26,761 bases of DNA. Source: DATGMB01 sp035293845 (GTDB taxonomy: Bacteria > Acidobacteriota > Terriglobia > Bryobacterales > Bryobacteraceae). The stretch covers positions 1-26,761 of the forward strand of contig DATGMB010000328.1 of assembly GCA_035293845.1 (NCBI GenBank), written 5' to 3'. Both the position numbers and the translations under genes were made by a program. The notes beneath the pieces were generated by a model that made no database searches, was not told where the DNA came from, and saw nothing but the letters and a program-made list of their open reading frames with translations. Positions 8,691-14,117 of this stretch are shown here, in pieces. How positions within the stretch are numbered: the stretch's first letter is position 1; each line of letters begins with the position of its first letter.

Positions 8691-9134
8691 TCAGCGGCCC
8701 TCCTGGAATGTGCTTTCATCGTGACCCGCTTCGGCGAACATGGATCTGACGTTTTCGGCAACTTCGCGGAGAAAATTGTCGAGACTGCTGGGCTTCTGGA
8801 CGTAACGCGCGCCGGTAAGCAGTTCCACGCGATGCCGGTCGGAGGGAGATGGCGATGAAGTGAATACCATGATCGGAGTGCCTACATACGCGGGGCGGTG
8901 CAGAATCTTGTGCAAGACATCCAGCCCCTGGATGCGGGGAAGAGCGAGGTCGATAATGATTGCATCCGGCGGAGTCTGCATCTCCGGCGTGTCCAGAAGG
9001 CGCACCGCGGCCTCGCCGTCCTTGCAAACGATTACGTCCGCCGGAATATTGTTTTCTTGCAAAGCTCTTCTGATGAGGAAGACATCTCCATCGTTGTCTT
9101 CAATCACCAGAAGACGTCGAATCGGCTCACCCAT
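8691..9134 (-). CDS. CheY-like single-domain response regulator (Rcp1 type)
   Basis: A 147-residue stand-alone receiver domain with no output domain. Acidic pocket E12-D13 (LLVIEDNDGD), phospho-acceptor D62 (IIIDLALP), T92 (MVFTSS) and K114 (YVQKPSS) are all in place. The long alpha-4 region and the VIEDNDGDVFLIRRAL start are typical of the Rcp1 family that pairs with phytochrome-like or PAS histidine kinases; it probably takes phosphate from the kinase encoded just downstream. Start at 9134 is chosen because GAAGGAAA precedes it and the domain begins right after it; the frame stays open to 9332 but the extra residues look non-coding. The leader carries two competing hairpins described separately. 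Confidence 0.93.
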   Translation of the reverse strand: MGEPIRRLLVIEDNDGDVFLIRRALQENNIPADVIVCKDGEAAVRLLDTPEMQTPPDAIIIDLALPRIQGLDVLHKILHRPAYVGTPIMVFTSSPSPSDRHRVELLTGARYVQKPSSLDNFLREVAENVRSMFAEAGHDESTFQEGR

Positions 9135-9146
9135 CACGTTTCCTTC

Positions 9147-9177
9147 GGGGCTTGCGCCCCTCTTGCCACACGGGGCG
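9147..9177 (-). promoter_or_regulatory. Two mutually exclusive hairpins in the response-regulator leader
   Basis: On the minus-strand transcript, CGCCCC (9177-9172) can pair perfectly with GGGGCG (9160-9155). The same GGGGC (9160-9156) can instead pair with GCCCC (9151-9147) around a GCAA loop, a GNRA tetraloop. The second stem ends just before the GAAGGAAA ribosome site of the regulator starting at 9134. The two stems cannot form together. This could be a translational switch; it matches no riboswitch consensus I could recall. Confidence 0.4.
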
Positions 9178-9488
9178 TTATGCCCGCAGTGTGAAAATTT
9201 CGCCGGACCGAGTCTCGGCTGCTCCCGCACCCTTTCACTCAGTGCGCAATTGTCCTCTGGCCGGCGCGAGCCCCGGCTGCGTGAACGTGCAATTACCAAC
9301 GGACATTTCCGGAGTACGAGGAATCTGCACACAGGCCGCGGAAATGTTTGCGGCAGCGCATTTACGCTTTCATCTTAATGCGATTGAGGGTCCAAACGGC
9401 CGCGGGCCGTGTGTGGAACCATACCGACCTTATAGATCGGGTTTTCGCTCGCCCATCCCCGTGTGGTCCATAAATCCACTCCGCCCGC
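9178..9488. other. Intergenic region without a recognised gene
   Basis: This stretch lies upstream of the response regulator and downstream of the alcohol dehydrogenase remnant. Both strands carry short open frames but none has a recognisable domain, a good ribosome site or protein-like composition. It presumably holds the promoter for the minus-strand regulator-kinase operon, but I found no convincing -35/-10 pair. Confidence 0.5.
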
Positions 9489-9592
9489 AGCGGTGCCAAT
9501 ATCGATGAGAACCGGTGCGTCACGTCCGGCTTCACCAGCCTCTCGTACGCCTCATTCACCTTCTGGATCGGAATTGATTCTTCGTTCCGGAA
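9489..9592 (-). pseudogene. C-terminal remnant of a zinc-dependent alcohol dehydrogenase, frameshifted
   Basis: Directly after the cupin stop codon and in the same frame, the minus strand reads ESIPIQKVNEAYERLVKPDV then THRF. This closely resembles the end of YahK/cinnamyl-alcohol-type dehydrogenases, which finish with a NEAYERM..GDVKYRFVID pattern. After the R-F codons the expected VIDIGT appears only after a frame change: deleting one base from the expected cgg-ttc-gtc-atc-gat-att gives exactly the observed cggttctcatcgatatt. All upstream parts (zinc site, Rossmann fold) are missing. It is best read as the tail of a lost gene of the same operon, left after a deletion that joined it to the cupin gene. 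Confidence 0.7.
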
Positions 9593-9988
9593 TCAGCCCT
9601 GATATTGTTCGTCGCTGACGTCTTCCAGCCACTCGACGGGCTTGCCATCGAGCTGCTCCTGAATCGCGATATGGGTCATCGCCGTAGTTGGCGCGGCGCC
9701 AGGCCAGTGTTTCTCCCCGGGCGGAATCCAGATCACGTCGCCTGGCCGGATTTCCTCAATCGGCCCGCCCCAGCGCTGCGCCCGGCCGCAGCCGGCCGTC
9801 ACGATCAGCGTCTGCCCGAGAGGGTGCGTGTGCCACGCGGTTCGCGCGCCCGGCTCGAAAGTCACGCTGGCGCCCGCAACGCGCGCCGGAGCCGGAGCGC
9901 TGAATAGCGGATCGATCCGGACCGTCCCGGTAAACCACTCCGCCGGTCCTTTGGCCGAAGCCTTTGAGCCGGCTCTCTGAATGTCCAT
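9593..9988 (-). CDS. Cupin-domain protein (mandelonitrile lyase/YgiQ-like small cupin)
   Basis: A 131-residue single cupin barrel. The metal-binding first motif is clear (AWHTHPLGQTLIV with H53, H55 and Q59) and the second motif carries H94 (WIPPGEKHWPGA). The GRAQRWGGPIEEIRPGD segment and the VSDEQYQG end are common in small cupins annotated as carboxymuconolactone-associated or hydroxynitrile-lyase-like proteins; the substrate cannot be told from sequence. Start at 9988 has GGGAGG eight bases upstream. It follows the aldo/keto reductase by 15 nt on the same strand, so the two are co-transcribed, probably as a small redox or detoxification operon. Confidence 0.92.
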   Translation of the reverse strand: MDIQRAGSKASAKGPAEWFTGTVRIDPLFSAPAPARVAGASVTFEPGARTAWHTHPLGQTLIVTAGCGRAQRWGGPIEEIRPGDVIWIPPGEKHWPGAAPTTAMTHIAIQEQLDGKPVEWLEDVSDEQYQG

Positions 9989-10003
9989 TCCGAATTCCTC
10001 CCG

Positions 10004-11011
10004 TTACCGCCCGGTCATCCGCTCCAACTGCTCGGGATACCGCGCGCCCTGCACCGCGATCTGCGATGCGCCGCCATCGATCTCCCGCAAATCCGTAGGC
10101 GTGAGATCGAGCGAAACCGCGCCGATGTTTTCCTCCAGCCGCTCGATCTTCGTGGTGCCCGGAATCGGCACGATCCACGGCTTCTGCGCCAGCAGCCAGG
10201 CCAGCGCGACCTGCGCCGGCGTCGCTCTTTTCCGCTCCGCGATGCCCGCGAGCAGTTGCACCAGGGCCTGGTTCGCCCGGAGAGCCTCCGGCGTGAAACG
10301 CGGCAGCGTGCTGCGGAAATCGCTGCTGTCGAACCGGGCATCGGCGCCGAACCGGCCCGTGAGGAAGCCCTTGCCCAGCGGGCTGTACGGCACCAGGCCG
10401 ATCCCGAGCTCTTCGAGCGCGGGAATCACTTCCCTCTCCGGCGTCCGGTGCCACAGCGAGTATTCACTCTGCAGCGCCGTGAGCGGCTGGACCGCGTGCG
10501 CACGGCGGATCGTTTGCACTCCCGCCTCGGAAAGGCCGAAGTGCCGGACCTTTCCTTCCCGGATCAGTTCCTTCACCGCGCCGGCCACGTCCTCAATGGG
10601 CACCTCCGGATCCACCCGGTGCTGATAGAGCAGGTCGATCGTTTCCACCCGCAGCCGCCGCAGCGAGCCCTCAACGGCCTGCCGGATGTGCTCCGGCCGG
10701 CTGTTCAGGCCCGGCCGGCCCTGCATCCCGCGGGGATCGAGACCGGGGCTGAGGTCGAAGCCGAATTTGGTCGCAATCGTGACCTGCTTCCGGAACGGCG
10801 CGAGGGCCTCGCCGACCAGCTCTTCATTGAGGAACGGCCCGTAGACTTCGGCCGTATCGAAGAAGGTGATGCCGCGGTCGACGGCTGCCCGCAGAAGAGC
10901 CGTCATCTCCTCCTTGTCCTTGGGCGGCCCGTACGAAAAGCTCATCCCCATGCACCCGAGCCCGAGCGCCGAAACCTCCAATCCGCGAGTTCCCAATTTG
11001 CGCTTTTGCAT
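10004..11011 (-). CDS. Aldo/keto reductase (AKR13/YajO-like)
   Basis: A 335-residue NADPH-dependent oxidoreductase with the (beta/alpha)8 fold, cytoplasmic. The catalytic tetrad is complete: D52 and Y57 (FFDTAEVYGPF), K82 (IATKFGF) and H131 (LLYQHRVDP). The N-terminal LGTRGLEVSALGLGCMGMS and the cofactor-binding end (WIVPIPGTTKIERLEENIGA) are typical of the family that reduces aldehydes and quinones or acts in general carbonyl detoxification. Start at 11011 has AGGAGAG five bases upstream. It is the first recognised gene of the AKR-cupin operon. The physiological substrate is unknown. Confidence 0.96.
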   Translation of the reverse strand: MQKRKLGTRGLEVSALGLGCMGMSFSYGPPKDKEEMTALLRAAVDRGITFFDTAEVYGPFLNEELVGEALAPFRKQVTIATKFGFDLSPGLDPRGMQGRPGLNSRPEHIRQAVEGSLRRLRVETIDLLYQHRVDPEVPIEDVAGAVKELIREGKVRHFGLSEAGVQTIRRAHAVQPLTALQSEYSLWHRTPEREVIPALEELGIGLVPYSPLGKGFLTGRFGADARFDSSDFRSTLPRFTPEALRANQALVQLLAGIAERKRATPAQVALAWLLAQKPWIVPIPGTTKIERLEENIGAVSLDLTPTDLREIDGGASQIAVQGARYPEQLERMTGR

Positions 11012-11035
11012 GATTGCTCTCCTGCGACGGTCTGT

Positions 11036-11260
11036 CTACTCCTTCAGGCTACAATCGGACGCCTCGCCAGCGGCTATCCGGATCTCTCCGATGATTTGCC
11101 CATTCCCGTTGCCGCTGTGGATCCGCGTACAGGAGCTTGCAGGCGCGGCGGTCACGTCACGCCGCAAAATATTTCCTTCTGTTCTTCCGGGACTTAGCGC
11201 GGACAGCCGGCCAGCGGCCGTTTTCTCGTGGTATATGTCGGGGACGTAGCGCAGTCCCAT
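11036..11260 (-). other. Possible small ORF of 74 residues, unrecognised
   Basis: An ATG at 11260 opens a 74-residue frame (MGLRYVPDIYHEKTAAGRLS at its start) ending 24 nt before the aldo/keto reductase. A GGGGAAGCAGG stretch lies upstream but no clear ribosome site. The frame continues open to 11368 into the repeat zone. No domain is recognised and the composition is not convincingly coding. It could equally be leader sequence of the downstream operon. Confidence 0.15.
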
Positions 11261-11319
11261 GGCGGCCTGCTTCCCCGGCGCGCCGCGCCCGGGTCCGAAG
11301 AGCCGGCCGCGTTCGGCAA

Positions 11320-11423
11320 TGGGTTCGTTTGGCTTCGTCTTGGGTTCGTTTAACGTCGGTGAACTCACCGCCTGTCAGCTACTTACAGCTAATCATGGGT
11401 TCGTTTTGCAAATTTTGTTTTGC
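11320..11423. repeat. Intergenic repeat cluster with three TGGGTTCGTTT copies
   Basis: TGGGTTCGTTT occurs at 11320-11330, 11341-11351 and 11396-11406, and GTTTTGC occurs twice (11403-11409 and 11417-11423). Between copies two and three is a near-palindrome, AGCTACTTACAGCT. Read on the minus strand the repeats give peptide-like NEPK.KPNEP and KTKFAKRTH strings. From memory, such strings recur as chance translations of dispersed intergenic repeats in Acidobacteriota and Planctomycetes. That link is not verified here. Confidence 0.55.
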
Positions 11424-11457
11424 CGCCCCGCGGCGCTCCCGCCGGCCGCCCTTCCGG

Positions 11458-11463
11458 TATACT
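11458..11463 (+). promoter_or_regulatory. Candidate -10 element (TATACT) before the DUF4287 gene
   Basis: TATACT ends nine bases before the GTG at 11473. Transcription would begin at about 11470-11473, at or almost at the start codon, which suggests a leaderless or near-leaderless message. No good -35 hexamer stands 16-18 bp upstream, so the call rests on the -10 alone. Confidence 0.35.
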
Positions 11464-11472
11464 CGGTGGAGA

Positions 11473-12096
11473 GTGCCCAACGCCAAGTCCCGATACGGCG
11501 TCCACCCGGGCGTCGCCATGACGCAGAAGTGGATCGCGGAGCTGAAGGGCAAGACCGGCCGCTCGCTCGATGAGTGGCTCGCGCTGATCCGCCAATCCGG
11601 TCCCGCGGACCTGAAGGACCGCCGCGCTTGGCTCAAGTCCGAACACGGCCTCGGCACGAACTACGCCGCGTTTCTCGCCGAGCGTGCCGAAGGCAAGGGC
11701 CGCGGCGCGGACCTCGACAGTCCCGAAGCCTATCTCGCCGCCGCCGCGCGTTACGTCTCCGAAATGTTCGCCGGCCCCAAAGCCGGTCTGCTGCCGCTTT
11801 ACGAAGAGCTGCTCGAGCTCGGGCTCGCTCTCGGTCCGGACGTCCAGGCCTGTCCCTGCCAGACCATGGTGCCGTTCTACCGCAAACACGTGTTTGCGCA
11901 AATCAAGCCCGCCACGCGCACGCGCATCGATCTCGGCTTCGCGCTCGGCGCGCGCCGGTCCGCAGGGCGGCTCATTACCACCGGCGGATTCGAGAAAAAA
12001 GACCGCATCACCCATCGCATCCCGATCGAATCCGCCGCCGATATCGACCACGAAGTGAAGCGCTGGATGCGCATTGCCTACGAGGAGGATCAATGA
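11473..12096 (+). CDS. DUF4287 and DUF5655 domain protein
   Basis: A 207-residue soluble protein of unknown function. The first third (KWIAELKGKTGRSLDEWL, HGLGTNYAAFLAERA) matches the DUF4287 pattern. The second part (GPKAGLLPLYEELL, CPCQTMVPFYRKHVFAQIKP, TRTRIDLGFALG, GGFEKKDRITHRI) matches DUF5655. I prefer GTG at 11473 because the AKSRYGVHPGVA segment after it looks like a conserved part of the family; ATG at 11518 would give 192 residues. No strong ribosome site precedes either start. Its stop overlaps the glnA start (ATGA), so translation of the two is coupled. There is no known link between this family and glutamine synthetase, so the pairing is noteworthy but may be accidental. Confidence 0.85.
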   Translation: MPNAKSRYGVHPGVAMTQKWIAELKGKTGRSLDEWLALIRQSGPADLKDRRAWLKSEHGLGTNYAAFLAERAEGKGRGADLDSPEAYLAAAARYVSEMFAGPKAGLLPLYEELLELGLALGPDVQACPCQTMVPFYRKHVFAQIKPATRTRIDLGFALGARRSAGRLITTGGFEKKDRITHRIPIESAADIDHEVKRWMRIAYEEDQ

Positions 12097-13502
12097 ATCC
12101 GCAGGAAGTACTGGATTTTGCGAAAGAGAACGAAGCGCGGCAGCTCGATTTGCGGTTCACCGATATTCCGAGCCTGCAGCACCATGTTTCCTACCCGATC
12201 AGCGAACTCGACCTCGGCAGTTTCGAAGAGGGCTTCGGTATGGACGGGTCGAGCATCCGCGGCTGGGCGGCCATCCACGAGAGCGACATGCTCCTCATCC
12301 CCGACCCCGCCACGGCCTTCATGGATCCGTTCGCCGAAACCCCCACGCTGGTGATGTATGGCGACGTCAAGGACCCCATCACCAAGCAGCGCTACGAGCG
12401 CGATCCGCGCTGGATCGCCCAGAAGGCCGAGCTGTTCCTGAGAAACAGCGGCATCGCAACACGCGCCTATTTCGGAGCCGAGGCCGAATTCTTCATCTTC
12501 GATAACGTCAGCTTCGACCAGAACCAGCACTCCGGCTTCTATTTCATCGACGCCGAGGAAGGCCGCTGGAACTCCGGCCGCCGCGACAACAACCTCGGCT
12601 ATCGCCCGCGTTATAAAGAAGGCTACTTCCCCGTCCCGCCCACCGACCATTACCAGGACCTGCGCAGCGAAATGGTGCAGACCATGATCCGCTGCGGCAT
12701 GAACATCGAATGCCATCACCACGAGGTCGCCACCGGCGGGCAGTGCGAGATCGACCAGCGCTTCGACACCCTGGTGAAATCGGCCGACAACATGATGCTG
12801 TACAAGTACATCATCCGCAACGTCGCCAACCAGTACGGCAAGACCGTCACGTTCATGCCCAAGCCGATCTTCGCCGATAACGGCAGCGGCATGCATACCC
12901 ACCAGAGCCTGTGGATGGACGACCAGCCGCTCTTTGCGGGCGATTGCTACGCCGGCCTCAGCCAGATGGCGCTTCACTACATCGGCGGGCTGCTCAAGCA
13001 CGCGCGTGCGCTTTCCGCCATCATTGCCCCCACCACCAACAGCTACAAGCGCCTGGTGCCCGGCTATGAAGCGCCCGTGAATCTGGCGTATTCGCGCCGC
13101 AACCGCTCGGCCGCCTGCCGCATCCCGATGTATTCGGCCAGCCCCAAGGCCAAACGCGTCGAATTCCGCCCGCCCGACCCGGCCGCCAATCCGTACCTGG
13201 CCTTCGCCGCCATGCTGATGGCCGGCCTCGATGGCGTCATGAACAAGCTCAACCCCGGCGAGCCGCTCGACAAGGACATCTACGATCTCTCGCCCGAGGA
13301 GATGAAGAGCGTCCCCTCCATGCCCGGCTCGCTCGACGAAGCCCTCGACTGCCTCGAAGACGACCACGCCTTCCTGATGCGCGGCGACGTCTTCACCGAA
13401 GAGCTGATCGAAACCTACATCGACTACAAACGCAAGAACGAGGCCGAGGCCGTGCGGCTGCGCCCGCATCCCTACGAGTTCGCGCTGTACTACGACATCT
13501 GA
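12093..13502 (+). CDS. glnA: Type I glutamine synthetase (adenylylatable, beta subtype)
   Basis: Makes glutamine from glutamate, ammonia and ATP as a cytoplasmic dodecamer; it is the entry point of nitrogen assimilation. The 469-residue length is normal for GSI. Seen motifs are GMDGSSIRGW near residue 50, the metal-binding GAEAEFFIF, the ATP-binding KPIFADNGSGMHTHQS, the glutamate-binding NSYKRLVPGYEAP and NRSAACRIP, and RVEFRPPDPAANPYLAF. Y397 in DIYDLSPEE corresponds to the tyrosine that GlnE adenylylates, and glnE lies just downstream, so regulation by covalent modification is very likely. Start: ATG at 12093 with GAGGAGG upstream, overlapping the preceding stop by four bases. The frame is open far upstream, but the upstream residues belong to another frame of the DUF4287 gene. 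Confidence 0.98.
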   Translation: MNPQEVLDFAKENEARQLDLRFTDIPSLQHHVSYPISELDLGSFEEGFGMDGSSIRGWAAIHESDMLLIPDPATAFMDPFAETPTLVMYGDVKDPITKQRYERDPRWIAQKAELFLRNSGIATRAYFGAEAEFFIFDNVSFDQNQHSGFYFIDAEEGRWNSGRRDNNLGYRPRYKEGYFPVPPTDHYQDLRSEMVQTMIRCGMNIECHHHEVATGGQCEIDQRFDTLVKSADNMMLYKYIIRNVANQYGKTVTFMPKPIFADNGSGMHTHQSLWMDDQPLFAGDCYAGLSQMALHYIGGLLKHARALSAIIAPTTNSYKRLVPGYEAPVNLAYSRRNRSAACRIPMYSASPKAKRVEFRPPDPAANPYLAFAAMLMAGLDGVMNKLNPGEPLDKDIYDLSPEEMKSVPSMPGSLDEALDCLEDDHAFLMRGDVFTEELIETYIDYKRKNEAEAVRLRPHPYEFALYYDI

Positions 13503-13507
13503 GAAAC

Positions 13508-13617
13508 GGGGATTGGGGGTTGGGGATTGGGGAGTCGGGCTCGCGGCGTTTCCGCCACCTCGCTCGAAGCTCTGGCCCGATTCTTCCCCAACCCCCAATC
13601 CCCAACCCCCAATCCCC
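13508..13617. repeat. Palindromic repeat element with 25-bp G-rich arms
   Basis: Arms at 13508-13532 and 13593-13617 are perfect inverted copies built from GGGGATTGGGGGTT units, separated by 60 nt. The right arm carries an extra partial unit (to 13586). Each arm has four runs of at least four G on one strand, so it could form a G-quadruplex as well as a hairpin. The element starts five bases after the glnA stop and ends six bases before the MOSC start codon. It may act as a terminator or mRNA-stabilising structure, or be a non-autonomous mobile repeat. Confidence 0.85.
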
Positions 13618-13622
13618 CACCT

Positions 13623-14114
13623 ATGGCCACCATCCTGCAAGTCAACACGTCCCTCGGCGGCATGCCCAAGCGCGCCATCGCCCAAGGCTTCATCGGGCCG
13701 CTCGGTATCGAAGGCGACGTGCAGGCGCACCCGCAAATCCACGGCGGGCCGCAAAAGGCGGTTCTCATCATCGCCAGCGAAACCGTGGACGAGTTGGCCG
13801 CGCGCGGCTACCCGGTGTTTTACGGTGCGCTCGGCGAAAACCTCACCACCCGCGGCTTCGACATTCGCGACGTGCGCATCGGCGACGAGATCCGCGCCGG
13901 CGGCGCCATCCTCGAAATCACCAAACCGCGCGGGCCGTGCAGCCAGTTGGATGTCTATGGCCCCGGTATTCAGCAGGAGATCTACGACGCGCAGGTCAAG
14001 GCGCTCGATCCGCGCTCGCCGCGCTGGGGCATGAGCGGGTTCTATGCCAGCGTGCGCACGCCGGGACCGGTCCGGCCCGGGGATATCATCGAAGTGACGG
14101 CCAAGCTGGCCTGA
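13623..14114 (+). CDS. MOSC domain-containing protein
   Basis: A 163-residue stand-alone MOSC (molybdenum cofactor sulfurase C-terminal) domain. Such proteins resemble the C-terminal domain of eukaryotic Moco sulfurase and YiiM-type proteins and are thought to handle cysteine-bound sulfur for metal-sulfur clusters or molybdenum hydroxylation reactions. Conserved features are GIEGDVQAHPQIHGGPQKAV (residues 28-47), GENLTTRGFD (71-80), a GD.I..G turn and the putative catalytic C106 in KPRGPCSQLDVYG. There is no ribosome site before the ATG at 13623 because the palindromic repeat ends right there. Upstream in-frame starts lie inside the repeat and look non-coding. It sits three bases before glnE; no link to nitrogen control is known. 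Confidence 0.92.
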   Translation: MATILQVNTSLGGMPKRAIAQGFIGPLGIEGDVQAHPQIHGGPQKAVLIIASETVDELAARGYPVFYGALGENLTTRGFDIRDVRIGDEIRAGGAILEITKPRGPCSQLDVYGPGIQQEIYDAQVKALDPRSPRWGMSGFYASVRTPGPVRPGDIIEVTAKLA

Positions 14115-14117
14115 CGC

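Noticed and set aside
9135..9332. Extended N terminus of the CheY-like regulator
   Set aside because: The added residues are not domain-like and include the hairpin region; the ATG at 9134 has a ribosome site and starts the receiver domain.
11137..11472. Extended N terminus of the DUF4287 protein
   Set aside because: It would translate the intergenic repeats, is arginine-rich, and lies upstream of the TATACT element.
11574..12092. Extended N terminus of glutamine synthetase
   Set aside because: The frame is a shadow of the DUF4287 gene. The ATG at 12093 has GAGGAGG and gives the normal family length with Y397 in the expected place.
13393..13771. Minus-strand ORFs containing GDWGLGIGG-like strings
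   Set aside because: They are chance translations of the G-rich palindromic repeat and glnA antisense, not genes.
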